Source: CBDCDJ01 sp965215355 (GTDB taxonomy: Bacteria; Deinococcota; Deinococci; Deinococcales; Trueperaceae). From it: a stretch of DNA of 64,000 nt. Positions 25,887-34,510 of the stretch are shown one piece after another; positions within the stretch are counted from its first letter, which is position 1; each line of letters begins with the position of its first letter. The position numbers and the translations under genes are program-made. The stretch covers positions 2,108,001 through 2,172,000 of the forward strand of contig CBDCDJ010000007.1 in NCBI GenBank assembly GCA_965215355.1, in the 5' to 3' direction. The notes under the pieces are model-generated. The model saw only the letters and a list, made by a program, of their open reading frames with translations. It made no database searches and was not told the DNA's origin.

Positions 25887-26759
25887 TCAGCACACCTCGA
25901 TACCGCCCCCGGCCGCCTTGGCCTGGTACATGGCCCGGTCGGCGCAGCGCAGCAGCTCGGGAATCGTCGCGGCCGCCTCGGGGTAGCGGGCGATGCCGAA
26001 GCTCCCCTGTAGTTTAACGGCCACCCCGTGAATCTTGAAAGGCTGCGCCAGGCTACGCCGATACCGCTCGGCGGCCGCCAAGCTTTGCTCTGAGGAAACG
26101 TTCTGCAGCAGGATGACGAACTCGTCACCGCCTTGACGCGCCAGCAGGTCGCTGTCCCGCGCCAGCGTCTTGAGCCGCGCCGCGACTTGCCGCAGCACCT
26201 CGTCGCCTACGGCGTGTCCGTTGGTGTCGTTGACGGCTTTAAAGCCGTCCAAGTCGAGGTACAGCAGTGCAAAGGTGTGACCGCCGCGCTCGGCCAAAGA
26301 GAGCGCCTTGTCCGCCTCGAGCAAGAACAGCCGCCGGTTGGGCAGGCCGGTCAGCGGGTCGTGGTTGGCTTCGCGGCGGATGGCCTCGTCGTGTTGCCGC
26401 TGTCCGGACGTCTCCTGATACACGATGACGCAGCCTGAATGTGCCAAAAGGGGCGTCACCATCATGTCGAAGGTGCGGATTTCTTTTCCAAGCACGCAGC
26501 TGTAGCTGTGGCTGTAGCTCGCCAGGCTATCTCTGAGCACCGCTTGAATCTGTTCCTTGGCGACCGCGTCGAGCGCCTCGCCGCAGACCGCCGGGTGCAG
26601 CAGCTCGTAGGGTGTCCCCAAGGCAGAAGGAACATCCTCGCGGCGTTCGAACAAACTGTGCCAGCCTTTGTTGCTAAAGACGAGGCAGCCCTGTCCGTCC
26701 AGCACGACAACGGCAACGGGCAGCGCGCTCAGGGCGGCGTGGTGTAGAGACGGCTTCAT
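25887..26759 (-). CDS. PAS-GGDEF diguanylate cyclase
   Basis: The 290-residue protein has an N-terminal PAS-like sensor (LPVAVVVLDGQGCLVFSNKG; YELLHPAVC) and a GGDEF domain (HDPLTGLPNRRLFL; YLDLDGFKAVNDTNGHAVGD; active site RQGGDEFVIL). It makes cyclic di-GMP from two GTP. No transmembrane segment is seen, so it is probably cytoplasmic. An RxxD inhibitory site five residues before GGDEF (RDSD.. LLARQGG) is approximate. ATG 26759 has a GAGG ribosome site; the in-frame TTG upstream is less likely. Confidence 0.92.
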   Translation of the reverse strand: MKPSLHHAALSALPVAVVVLDGQGCLVFSNKGWHSLFERREDVPSALGTPYELLHPAVCGEALDAVAKEQIQAVLRDSLASYSHSYSCVLGKEIRTFDMMVTPLLAHSGCVIVYQETSGQRQHDEAIRREANHDPLTGLPNRRLFLLEADKALSLAERGGHTFALLYLDLDGFKAVNDTNGHAVGDEVLRQVAARLKTLARDSDLLARQGGDEFVILLQNVSSEQSLAAAERYRRSLAQPFKIHGVAVKLQGSFGIARYPEAAATIPELLRCADRAMYQAKAAGGGIEVC

Positions 26760-26838
26760 CTTCAGCGACCTCAAAGTGTAGGTGAGGCTACTGTAGCACA
26801 GGTGGGGTGGTTTATCAGCGGGTACCGAAGTGAGGTCA

Positions 26839-27104
26839 GCAATTCAAATGAGCGTAAAGTTGCGCTTCATCACGTACCAGACGAACTCCTCGGCAAATCT
26901 GTAAGCGACGAACATGCGTTAGAGAGACCGTTCAGCGACTGACCCTTCAGCCTCCTCGAGACAATGCCCCTCCCAAAGAGCAGTTTAGAAACCTCAAGTT
27001 CCCCTTCGAGGAAAATAGAGGGGACTTCGCACAGCAAGTGAGTCGAGAATGTTAGGGCCAACACGCTGTGAGACGTGGTTATCTTCATTTGGAATTGCTG
27101 GCCA
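26839..27104 (-). mobile_element. Decayed inverted-repeat element (IS remnant or MITE-like)
   Basis: Near-identical inverted ends flank about 265 bases: CAGCAATTCAAATGAG at 26839 and, read from the other strand at 27104, CAGCAATTCCAAATGAAG. An ATG just inside the right end opens a frame (MKITTSHSVLALTFS...) reading leftwards; another minus-strand frame ends exactly in the left end with RFAEEFVWYVMKRNFTLI then TGA. A start and a stop placed in the two ends is the layout of an IS transposase gene with an internal deletion. No target-site duplication is obvious and the family is not identified. Confidence 0.5.
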
Positions 27105-27117
27105 AGTAGCTCAGTGC

Positions 27118-27147
27118 TTGACCCGCCACGCCACGCCGTGATAGACT
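27118..27147 (+). promoter_or_regulatory. Promoter of tRNA-Ile
   Basis: TTGACC at 27118-27123 and TAGACT at 27142-27147 with an 18-base spacer form a good -35/-10 pair about 60 bases before the tRNA. Confidence 0.6.
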
Positions 27148-27206
27148 TTTTGGCGCTCGAGCCGCGAGCGTCATACCTGCACCCGGGGCGTTGCTCGACG
27201 CTGTCC

Positions 27207-27283
27207 GGGCGATTAGCTCAGTTGGTTAGAGCGCGTCGCTGATAACGACGAGGTCAGTGGTTCAAATCCACTATCGCCCACCA
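27207..27283 (+). tRNA. tRNA-Ile (anticodon GAT)
   Basis: Cloverleaf read directly: acceptor GGGCGAT pairs with ATCGCCC, D-arm AGCTCAGTTGGTTAGAGCG, anticodon stem CGTCG/CGACG with loop CTGATAA (anticodon GAT), T-arm GTGG-TTCAAATC-CAC, discriminator A and an encoded CCA. It is not next to rRNA genes here. Confidence 0.97.
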
Positions 27284-27288
27284 CAACA

Positions 27289-27323
27289 AGCACAGGCGTC
27301 ATCTAAAAGATGACGCCTGTGCT
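27289..27323 (+). terminator. Perfect 16-bp hairpin after tRNA-Ile
   Basis: AGCACAGGCGTCATCT (27289-27304) and AGATGACGCCTGTGCT (27308-27323) pair perfectly around a three-base AAA loop, starting five bases after the CCA. There is no T-run, so it may act as a U-less terminator or an RNA 3' processing and stability hairpin. Confidence 0.7.
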
Positions 27324-27427
27324 GTTCGAGGCGTTCGGGTTCGCCTCAGGAGGGTTCTTGGCAGTACGAACAAGAGTTCAAGAGGGCGGGAGCTTTGCTC
27401 TTACTCGGTTCTAAAACTTCTGGAATT

Positions 27428-28720
27428 TTAACGAAACACGTCCTGTTTGGCCCCCAACACCAACCGCAACTTGAAGGTGTCGTCCCCCCGCTGCACGGTG
27501 ACGGTGACCGTCTGCCCGACCTGTTTGCGGAACAAAACCTCGAACAGGTCGTCGACGGTGCGTACCCGCTCGTCGTCGACGGCCGTTATCACGTCGGCCC
27601 GCGTCGCTTCCGCTTGAGTGCGGCCGACTTGTAAGTCTTTGAAGCCCGCTTTGGCGGCGGGGCCGTCCGGCTGAACCTCTTGCACGACCGCGCCCGCGCG
27701 CGGGCCGAGGTCGGTGCTGGCGCGTCTGGGGTCGTAGCCGCCCGGCACGAGGGACAAGCCGACCACCGGGATGTCTTTGCGTTCGCCGGCCATGAGCGCC
27801 GCTAGCGTTTCACTGCTCGCCAGTACCGGCACCGCGTACGAAGCGAAACCGCGTTGCGGCACGATGATGGGGCGCAGGTACTCGGGAACGGGGCTGTCGC
27901 CGGGCGCGCCCAAGGTGTCGGGCCGAAAGCTGATGTAACTCACCACGCCGACGGCCTCGCCCTGCGCGTTGATGATGGGGCCGCCCGAGTCGCCGGGGGA
28001 AAGCGCGGCGGTAAGCTCGATGGTGTCCGTGGCGAAGCGAGCCCGCGGACTCGCCACCCCGAGCCGCGAGATGCGCCCGGCCCGGCCTTCTAAAAATGCG
28101 CCCCGACTGTTGCCGATGGCGATGATGTCGCTGCCGACTTTGGGCGACGCCGTCGCCAGAGGTAAAAAGGTCACGTTTTCAGGCACTTCGGCCTTGAGCA
28201 GGGCCAAGTCCAGGTAAGCGTCGAAGCCGACCGGCTCGAGGTCGTATTCGCGGCCGTCGGGACTCACGCCGACGTAGGTGACGCCGCCCCGAACGTCGCC
28301 GGGTATTTCACTCTTATCAACTACGTGGTTGGCGGTGAGCACAAAGCCGTCGTCACTGATGAAAAAGCCGGTGCCCACACCGATAGGTCCGCCCAGGTAC
28401 ACCGGGCTGCGCGCCTCGATGCGCAAGGTCGCCGGGCGGGCGGTGTCGAACACCGCGCTGAACGCCCCCGAAGGAAGCACGACCTCCGGCAGGTTTTGGC
28501 TGGCGTAGTAAACGACGCTCTCGGGCCGCGCTTCGAAGTGCGGTTTGAACGGCGCGGTGAACGGCGTCGTGAACGGTAAAGAAAAAACGGTGACCAGTAG
28601 GACCAAAAGTAACCAAGTCAGGCGGCGCAGGTTTTTGTTTGGCGTCGCTTCGGTAAGCGGTACAAGTTCGGTCGGGGTAGGTTCGGCAGGCCGAGCGGTG
28701 TCGCCTTCATTCATGTTCAT
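27428..28720 (-). CDS. Membrane-anchored HtrA/DegP-like serine protease with PDZ domain
   Basis: The 430-residue protein has a short cytoplasmic start, one membrane helix (LTWLLLVLLVTVFSLPF), a trypsin-like domain and a C-terminal PDZ domain (about 320-425). The catalytic triad is visible: His in LTANHVVD, Asp in DAYLDLALLK and Ser in LSPGDSGGPII. Such proteases handle damaged envelope proteins. Two start ATGs (28720, 28714) are six bases apart. It is divergent from the phosphoesterase gene across 295 bases. Confidence 0.92.
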   Translation of the reverse strand: MNMNEGDTARPAEPTPTELVPLTEATPNKNLRRLTWLLLVLLVTVFSLPFTTPFTAPFKPHFEARPESVVYYASQNLPEVVLPSGAFSAVFDTARPATLRIEARSPVYLGGPIGVGTGFFISDDGFVLTANHVVDKSEIPGDVRGGVTYVGVSPDGREYDLEPVGFDAYLDLALLKAEVPENVTFLPLATASPKVGSDIIAIGNSRGAFLEGRAGRISRLGVASPRARFATDTIELTAALSPGDSGGPIINAQGEAVGVVSYISFRPDTLGAPGDSPVPEYLRPIIVPQRGFASYAVPVLASSETLAALMAGERKDIPVVGLSLVPGGYDPRRASTDLGPRAGAVVQEVQPDGPAAKAGFKDLQVGRTQAEATRADVITAVDDERVRTVDDLFEVLFRKQVGQTVTVTVQRGDDTFKLRLVLGAKQDVFR

Positions 28721-29015
28721 ACACTATTATGCGTCGAACGCACAACCCAAAACTGCTAGATAAACGACAAATCAAGCTCTGTTCAGCCGAACTGTAACCT
28801 TTTTCCTCACTGTCGACCGCCGGGGTGGCTGGGGTTTTTCTGCAGCCTGTTCTCGGAATTTTACACGGGCGCTTTCTCGAGCACCAAGAGTAGAGGGGTT
28901 CAACCTCTCACCCTCTTTGCGCACAGGCCGAACGCACGAGCTGAGGTATAGTGAACGAGGTCGTCGGCCCGCCGCTGTAGGGACGCGACCGAAACTTTTC
29001 GAAGCTGGTGTAAAA

Positions 29016-30029
29016 ATGTCTTTAGCTGCAACCATCGACAACAAGGGCGAACTCGACTACACGGCCAAGGTCGCCCTCATCGCCGAAAAGCTCCGCGCCT
29101 GGCAGGGACCCGTGGTGCTCGTCAGCCACGTCGACCCGGACGGCGACGCGCTGGGCAGCACGCTGGCGCTGAAGCGGGCGCTCTCGAGCCTCGGCAAGAA
29201 GACGATTTTGCCCTTCGAAGCGCCGCGCTTTTTGGCCTTTTTGGCGCACGAGGGCGAACTCTCCGCGCCGCTCGACAAGCTGCCCGAAAACACGCTGCTG
29301 GCCGTTTTGGACGTCTCCGACGAAGCCCGCGCAGTCGGCGCACCCCTGACCGGCGCAGCCTTCACCGTCAACATCGACCACCACGGCACGAACCTACGCT
29401 TCGGCGACTTGTCCTGCGTGCAGCCCGCCAAGGCCGCCACCGCGCAAATCGTCAAGGACGTCGTCGACGCCATGAACGTGACCTGGACGCCGGACATCGC
29501 CACACCCTGCTTGACCGGAATTATCACCGACACGGGCAACTTTCGCTACAGCAACACCAACCGCGGCGTTTTAAGCGACGCCGGGGAACTGCTGGAAGTC
29601 GGTGTCGACTACGCCGACCTCACCGACCGGTTGCAGTGGCGCGACCCGAAGTACTTCGAAATGCTCGGCAAAGTCATGGCGACGGTGAGGTTTCCCCTGA
29701 ACGGCCTCGTCGCCACCGCCGTCATGACGCCGCAAATGGAAGCCGAGGTCGGCGACAGCGACGACGACTCGAACGACTACGTCGGACTCATCCGCTACGC
29801 CGAGGGCACGAAGGTCGCCATCTTTTTCAAAGTGCGCGAAGACCACGTCAAGCTGTCGGTGCGCACCCGCGAATCCGTCTCAGCCCAGGCGATTTGCTAC
29901 GCCCTCGGCGGCGGCGGCCACGTCAGCGCGGCCGGGGCGAAGGTCGAGGGAACGTTTGAAGAGGTTGAGCAACGAGCGCTCGAGGCCACCAAAGAGGAGT
30001 TGCGGCGCAAAGGCTATTTACGAGGTTGA
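29016..30029 (+). CDS. DHH/DHHA1 phosphoesterase, NrnA-like
   Basis: The 337-residue enzyme has the DHH motifs VLVSHVDPDGDALGSTLAL, LAVLDVSD, NIDHHGTN and GIITDTGNFRY, then a DHHA1 domain ending GGGGHVSAAGAKV. NrnA-type enzymes degrade nano-RNA and dephosphorylate pAp using Mn2+. ATG 29016 precedes the conserved domain by about 30 residues; a TATAGT box at 28947-28952 fits a promoter with a leader of about 55 bases. Upstream open frame to 28917 is not needed. Confidence 0.9.
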   Translation: MSLAATIDNKGELDYTAKVALIAEKLRAWQGPVVLVSHVDPDGDALGSTLALKRALSSLGKKTILPFEAPRFLAFLAHEGELSAPLDKLPENTLLAVLDVSDEARAVGAPLTGAAFTVNIDHHGTNLRFGDLSCVQPAKAATAQIVKDVVDAMNVTWTPDIATPCLTGIITDTGNFRYSNTNRGVLSDAGELLEVGVDYADLTDRLQWRDPKYFEMLGKVMATVRFPLNGLVATAVMTPQMEAEVGDSDDDSNDYVGLIRYAEGTKVAIFFKVREDHVKLSVRTRESVSAQAICYALGGGGHVSAAGAKVEGTFEEVEQRALEATKEELRRKGYLRG

Positions 30030-30030
30030 T

Positions 30031-30885
30031 TCAACCGTAGCGCGCGGCCAAGTTCGCCGCGTTTTGTGACAGCGCCCGCACCGTCTCGCTCTCGACGAGG
30101 CGCGTGTCCGTTTTAAGCTCCAACCACGGCAGCACCATTTCGGTCGGTAAGTTGCCGACGAGTTCGTCGCCCGCGAACGGGCAACCGCCCACGCCCGCCA
30201 GCGCGCCCTCGAACCATATAAGGCCGTGGTTTAGGGCGGCCTCCAACTGAGAATGCCAGGCGTCCGGCCGGGCATGCAGGTGCAGGCCGAGGCCTTCGGG
30301 TGCGTCTATTTTTTGCAAGACTTGCTCGAGCCTTTCAGCCGTCGCCGTGCCGACGGTGTCGGCCAAAACGATGTGGATGACGCCCAAGTCGCGCAGTTTG
30401 GCGACGGCCCGCGCCGTGTCCTCCGGTTTCCAAGGTTCAAAGTAAGGGTTGCCGAAGCCCATTGACAGGTAAACAACGAGGGTCAGCCGACCTGCCTCTT
30501 TGACCATCTCTTCCACCAAAGGCCACGACGCCTCCAAACTCCGGTTCGTGTTGCGCCGCTGAAAGGTGTCGTTGACCGACAAGGGGTAGCCGACGCTGGT
30601 CAAGTTCGGGCTGGCTAGGGCGCGTTCCAAACCGCGCTCGTTGGCGACGATGCCGAGCATTTCGGCGTCCTCCGGCACGGTCAACCCGGCAAGCACGCTT
30701 TCGGTGTCGGCGAGTTGCGGCACTGCCTTGGGTGAAACGAACGAGCCCATGTCGAGGTGCCGAAAACCGCTGTCAAGGAGGGTTTGCAGGTAGCGAGTTT
30801 TCTCTTCGGTGGGGATGAAGTCGCTCAGTCCTTGCCAGGAGTCGCGCGGACATTCGACGTACTTGAGCGTGACCGGCTTGAGCAT
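30031..30885 (-). CDS. Hydroxymethylglutaryl-CoA lyase-like (HMGL/DRE-TIM) enzyme
   Basis: The 284-residue TIM barrel has the HMGL signs KYVECPRDSWQGL, DMGSFVSPKAVPQLADT, ADTVGTAT, LHLHAR and the lyase loop AGVGGCPFA with the catalytic Cys. HMG-CoA lyases split HMG-CoA into acetoacetate and acetyl-CoA in leucine breakdown; the 2-keto or HMG specificity cannot be proven here. The frame is open far upstream, but ATG 30885 fits because TATACT lies only five bases before it (leaderless) and homology starts there. It converges on the phosphoesterase gene, one base from its stop. Confidence 0.88.
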   Translation of the reverse strand: MLKPVTLKYVECPRDSWQGLSDFIPTEEKTRYLQTLLDSGFRHLDMGSFVSPKAVPQLADTESVLAGLTVPEDAEMLGIVANERGLERALASPNLTSVGYPLSVNDTFQRRNTNRSLEASWPLVEEMVKEAGRLTLVVYLSMGFGNPYFEPWKPEDTARAVAKLRDLGVIHIVLADTVGTATAERLEQVLQKIDAPEGLGLHLHARPDAWHSQLEAALNHGLIWFEGALAGVGGCPFAGDELVGNLPTEMVLPWLELKTDTRLVESETVRALSQNAANLAARYG

Positions 30886-30890
30886 GAACG

Positions 30891-30896
30891 AGTATA
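30891..30896 (-). promoter_or_regulatory. -10 box for leaderless HMGL-like gene
   Basis: On the minus strand TATACT is followed by five bases and the ATG, with no ribosome site between them. No clear -35 box. Confidence 0.5.
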
Positions 30897-30929
30897 GCGC
30901 CTCGAGCCAACACCGACTCGTGAGGTCAG

Positions 30930-30978
30930 GACACTTCTTCTCGGTACTTTCAACTCGGTCCTCGGTACTTTTCTGAGT
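30930..30978. repeat. Dispersed AAAGTACCGAG-type repeat, copy 2
   Basis: Read on the minus strand it contains AAAAGTACCGAGGACCGAGT then TGAAAGTACCGAGAAGAAG, matching copy 1 (753-812) closely. It lies between the divergent HMGL-like and recN genes. Confidence 0.6.
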
Positions 30979-31009
30979 CCTCTCTCGAGTGTTCTCCACC
31001 TCCCGCCCT

Positions 31010-31032
31010 GGGCGTTCACGCCCTTTTATACT
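31010..31032 (+). promoter_or_regulatory. recN promoter with palindromic operator candidate
   Basis: GGGCGT-TC-ACGCCC (31010-31023) is a perfect 6-2-6 palindrome ending three bases before TATACT (31027-31032). The recN GTG is seven bases after the -10 box, so the transcript is leaderless. The palindrome covers the -35 to -10 spacer, the place for a repressor. Confidence 0.5.
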
Positions 31033-31039
31033 GAACCGC

Positions 31040-32656
31040 GTGTTACAGGCCCTCGAGCTTACGAACTTCGCCATCGTGGACAGTCTGCGCATCGAGCTGT
31101 CGAACGGGCTCAACGTGCTGACCGGGGAGACGGGTGCGGGCAAGTCGATTCTCATCGACGCGCTGTCGCTCCTCATCGGCGGGCGCGGCGACAGCTCTTG
31201 GGTGCGGAGCGGGCACGACACCGCGCTCATCCAGGGGTTGTTCGACCCGCACACGGGCTTGGAGTCGGCGGCGCGGCGGCTCTCGAGCGCGGGCCGCAGC
31301 ACTGCGCGTTTGGACGGCGAACTCGTCACGGTCGGCGAACTTTCCGAACGGCTGGGGCGGCTCGTGACCATCCACGGCCAGCACGCCTCGCAGGTGTTGC
31401 TGAACGCCGCCGAGCAGCGGCGACTCCTCGACCGGCTGCTGGACGCCGCGGCGACAGCGACGCTCGCCGACTACCGCGACCTTTACAAAGAGTGGCAGCG
31501 CGTCCTAAAAGACTTAGAGCGCTTGCGCGAGGCGAGCCGCGAGCGGGCGCGGCGCATGGACATCTTGCAGTTTCAAATCGACGAAATCGACGCGGCGCGG
31601 CTCAAGCCCGACGAGGTGCCGGGTTTGGAAGAAGAAGCCGAAAGTTTGCGCTTCGCCGAGCGCATCGTTTTGAACGCGGGCGCGGCGCTGTCGGCTTTGA
31701 ACGAGGCCGAGCCGAACGCGGTCGAAATCCTCGCGGGCGCGGTCAAGGACTTAGAGACCGCCGGGCGCTACCACAAAACACTCGCCTCGCTCGCTACGGA
31801 ACTCGCCGAAGCGCTCTCGAGCGTCGCGGCTATCGGTGACGAGGTCGGCAGTTTTCTGAGCGACTTCGAGGCCGAGCCGGGCCGCTTGGAACAGGTCGAG
31901 GCCCGGCTCGCCTCAATCGAAACCTTGCAGCGCAAGTACGGCGAGAGCGTCGCCGCCGTGTTGGAATACCGCGCGCAGGCCGGGGCCGAACTCGACGCCC
32001 TCGAGCACGCCGACGCCAACATCAGTGTGCTCGAGCAACGCCAAGCCGAGCTGCAAAGCCGGCTCGAGCGCCACGCCGAAACTTTGAGCAAGGCGCGGCA
32101 AACCACCGCCAAGAAACTTTCCAAGGCGGTCACCAAAGAAATCAAACCCCTCGGCATGGCGAACGCGGTCTTCGAAGTCGAGGTAGCCCGCACGCCGATT
32201 CTCACGGCGTTCGGGCAAGACGACATCACCTTTTTATTCACGGCGAACTTGGGCGAGCCGCCCGCGCCGCTCTCGGGCGTCGCCTCGGGCGGCGAACTCT
32301 CGCGGGTGATGCTCGGGCTGAACGTAGTGACGGGTTCGGACCTGCCGGTTTTGGCCTTCGACGAGGTGGACGCCGGCATCGGCGGCAAGACGGCTCGAGC
32401 GGTGGGTTCGCTCCTCAAACAGCTCGCCCGGGACCATCAAGTGCTCGTAGTGACGCACCTGCCGCAAGTCGCCGCTTTCGCCGACGCCCAGTTTTACGTC
32501 GAAAAACAAGAGGTCGCGGGCCGCACCGTCACCAGGGTGACGCGGCTCGAGCCCCTTGAGCGCGAACTCGAACTCGCCCGGATGCTCTCGGGCAGCACCA
32601 CCGCGGCGGCCGTCGCCAACGCCCGCGAACTTTTGAGCGCGTCTCGAGCGGCTTGA
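31040..32656 (+). CDS. recN: DNA repair protein RecN
   Basis: The 538-residue SMC-like ATPase acts in double-strand break repair. The head halves flank a coiled coil: Walker A GETGAGKSILIDAL near residue 30, QHASQVLL, coiled coil about 150-360, ABC signature SGVASGGELSRVMLGL, Walker B VLAFDEVDAGIGG and THLPQVAAFAD. GTG 31040 starts the conserved LQALELTNFAIVDSL; the open frame upstream is not used. Length is normal. Confidence 0.95.
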   Translation: MLQALELTNFAIVDSLRIELSNGLNVLTGETGAGKSILIDALSLLIGGRGDSSWVRSGHDTALIQGLFDPHTGLESAARRLSSAGRSTARLDGELVTVGELSERLGRLVTIHGQHASQVLLNAAEQRRLLDRLLDAAATATLADYRDLYKEWQRVLKDLERLREASRERARRMDILQFQIDEIDAARLKPDEVPGLEEEAESLRFAERIVLNAGAALSALNEAEPNAVEILAGAVKDLETAGRYHKTLASLATELAEALSSVAAIGDEVGSFLSDFEAEPGRLEQVEARLASIETLQRKYGESVAAVLEYRAQAGAELDALEHADANISVLEQRQAELQSRLERHAETLSKARQTTAKKLSKAVTKEIKPLGMANAVFEVEVARTPILTAFGQDDITFLFTANLGEPPAPLSGVASGGELSRVMLGLNVVTGSDLPVLAFDEVDAGIGGKTARAVGSLLKQLARDHQVLVVTHLPQVAAFADAQFYVEKQEVAGRTVTRVTRLEPLERELELARMLSGSTTAAAVANARELLSASRAA

Positions 32657-32700
32657 CAGTAATTTCGCCGTTGTTAAGCTCGATTCGTGGCCTCGTCAGA

Positions 32701-32745
32701 ATCCCCCGGCCCAAAGGGCCGCCCCCTTGAGAAAAGGGGGCAAGG
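32701..32745. repeat. C-run/G-run palindromic intergenic repeat
   Basis: Two nested inverted repeats: CGGCCCAAAGGGCCG and GCCCCCTTGAGAAAAGGGGGC, the latter of the same type as those at 11643 and 63767. It follows recN and could serve as a terminator-like hairpin for the convergent gene pair. Confidence 0.5.
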
Positions 32746-32836
32746 TCAAAAGCGCTTTTGTTTCGATGTTTCATAAAAATGTCGTGATGCCTCGAACGAC
32801 AAAAAGGGCCTCATAACGGAGCTACTATTTTCAAAC

Positions 32837-33718
32837 CTACCGGTTCACACCCGCCCCGACCTCGCCGCAGGCGACAATTGTGTTCAGCGCGTCGGGCGAG
32901 CGGTGGATGTTGATGTAATGGTTGCCCTCGACGACCGTGTCGAACGAGGCCTCGCTGGTGGTGACGCTCGAGCCGTTCGCGCCGGCCACGTTTTCCAGCG
33001 GCACTACAATCGGGCCACCCCCGCCGCAGTTCCCGGCGTGAAAGTGGGCGGGGTGAACGTCGCCCGCGCTGGTGCCCTCCAAAGAAATCGTGTTGCGCGT
33101 GCCGCCGCCCTCTTCCGCCGCGCGTTCGGTGACTTGCACCGTACCGGTGACGCCGCTGCCGTTGACCGCGTAGATTTGATAACTCCGCGTGCGGAGCGTA
33201 TCGAACTCTTCAGGCAACGTCTCGCTCTCGTCGACGCCTAAAACGATGCCGGGAAAGGGCTCCGCGTCCGAGACCACCGCGTCGCCCGCCAGCGCCGTCG
33301 CTCCGGCCCCGACCTCGCCGCTAGCGACAATCGTGCCCAGGTCGTCCGGCGATGCGTGTAGGTTGATGTAGTGGTCACCCTCGATAATCGCGTCGTAAGG
33401 CGTGTCGGTCACGGTGATGCTGAGGCCGTTCGCGCCGTCCACGTCCTCGAGCGGCACCACGATGGGGCCGCCGCTGCCCACGTCGCCCGCGTGAAAGTGC
33501 GCCGGATGCACGCCGCCGGCTTGCGTGCCTTTGACCGAAACCACCACGACCGTTTCGGTGCCGTAGTCGAGCACGAGCACCGAACCGCTCACGCCGCTGT
33601 CGTCAATGGGCCTAATCTCGTAACGGACGCTCCTTTCGGCGCTGCTCCGGTAGGTCTGCGCTGCAGCGAGCGAGCCGAAAAAAGTAATCAGCACTATCAG
33701 GTAGAAAAATCGTTTCAT
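32837..33718 (-). CDS. Secreted protein with two CHRD domains
   Basis: The 293-residue protein has a signal peptide (FFYLIVLITFFGSLAAAQ) and two tandem CHRD domains of about 130 residues. Each carries VHPAHFHAG, GGPIVVPLE, EGDHYINLH or EGNHYINIH and GTIVA/NTIVA..GEVGAG. The histidines suggest metal binding. ATG 33718 has a GAGAGGAG ribosome site. Role unknown; CHRD proteins are common secreted proteins in this kind of bacterium. Confidence 0.88.
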   Translation of the reverse strand: MKRFFYLIVLITFFGSLAAAQTYRSSAERSVRYEIRPIDDSGVSGSVLVLDYGTETVVVVSVKGTQAGGVHPAHFHAGDVGSGGPIVVPLEDVDGANGLSITVTDTPYDAIIEGDHYINLHASPDDLGTIVASGEVGAGATALAGDAVVSDAEPFPGIVLGVDESETLPEEFDTLRTRSYQIYAVNGSGVTGTVQVTERAAEEGGGTRNTISLEGTSAGDVHPAHFHAGNCGGGGPIVVPLENVAGANGSSVTTSEASFDTVVEGNHYINIHRSPDALNTIVACGEVGAGVNR

Positions 33719-33814
33719 GTTTGCTCCTCTCGAGGTTCCCAAGCTCAACCCGGAGGCGTCGGGGAACACGTGCCCCAAGAATACCGGGATTCGCCCAAAC
33801 GAGAATGGTGTAAT

Positions 33815-34258
33815 TCACAAAAAAGAAGCTGCGAACTCGTACAAGCTCGCCTTCTGCACCTGCGTCTCGACGGCACACCTGTTAACGGCGCGAACCCTTT
33901 GAATGGCCTCGTCAGCCGCTAAACCTTTGCTTATCCAGTACGCCGCCGCCACCGTCCCGGTGCGTCCACAACCACCCTGGCAGTGAATCAAAACCTGGCC
34001 TTGCCGAGACCGAACGCGCACCAGCTCGAGCCCTTCGTAAAGCTGCTCCACGGTCGGCGCGCTGTAGTCTTGGATAGGAACCGAATACCTCTTCATACCG
34101 AGCGATTTCAAATGAGACGCTCGGTAGTTGGGCGTTTGCAGGTCTTCTACAAGCAGCGACACGACCGTGACGACGCCCCGCCGAGAAAGTTCGGTCAGTT
34201 CGTCGTCGGTCGGGTTGTGGCTGCCCCTGAAAAGGGGTTCGTCTATCCACCAGAACAC
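33815..34258 (-). CDS. Dual-specificity/tyrosine protein phosphatase
   Basis: A 147-residue cytoplasmic phosphatase with the P-loop HCQGGCGRTG (catalytic Cys and Arg) and a likely general-acid Asp in VPIQDYSAPT. The N-terminal FWWIDEPLFRGSHNPTDDEL resembles small CDC14/DSP-like bacterial enzymes that act on proteins or phosphoinositides. GTG 34258 is the best start. Substrate unknown. Confidence 0.88.
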   Translation of the reverse strand: MFWWIDEPLFRGSHNPTDDELTELSRRGVVTVVSLLVEDLQTPNYRASHLKSLGMKRYSVPIQDYSAPTVEQLYEGLELVRVRSRQGQVLIHCQGGCGRTGTVAAAYWISKGLAADEAIQRVRAVNRCAVETQVQKASLYEFAASFL

Positions 34259-34341
34259 TGCGGCCCTCTCTTTTTCTCCTCTTCTCTCGACTGCAGCGCC
34301 CTGAGTGAGTCGGCAAGCCGAGACAGCCGCAGTTTACAGAC

Positions 34342-34370
34342 TTTACAGGTGTCGCAGCCGACCGTATACT
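34342..34370 (+). promoter_or_regulatory. Promoter of the pyrimidine catabolism operon
   Basis: TTTACA (34342-34347) and TATACT (34365-34370) are separated by 17 bases, a near-consensus sigma-70 promoter. TTTACAG is repeated at 34333, 34342 and about 34374, which may be a regulator site. Confidence 0.6.
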
Positions 34371-34510
34371 GTTTTTACAGAGCTGCATAGAGTTTCTCAG
34401 ACAAACGCCTCTTAGCAGAGGCGTCGCAGAGGCGACATAACCCGGACAAGCAGCGACACGCGACGGCCTGAGGCGGCGGCGCAGAGCCGACTCAGCCACC
34501 GAAGGAGTTT
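34371..34510 (+). promoter_or_regulatory. Structured 5' leader of preT
   Basis: About 130 bases separate the -10 box from the preT ATG, unusual here where leaders are short. It holds the hairpin ACGCCTCT-TAGC-AGAGGCGT (34405-34424) and a second pairing GGCCTGAG / CTCAGCC near 34467-34498 close to the GAAGGAG ribosome site. It could be a regulatory leader; no known riboswitch is recognised. Confidence 0.35.

Noticed and set aside
27100..27120. AAGTAGCTCAG resembling a tRNA D-arm
   Set aside because: No other tRNA arms can be folded around it; it lies at the promoter of the true tRNA.
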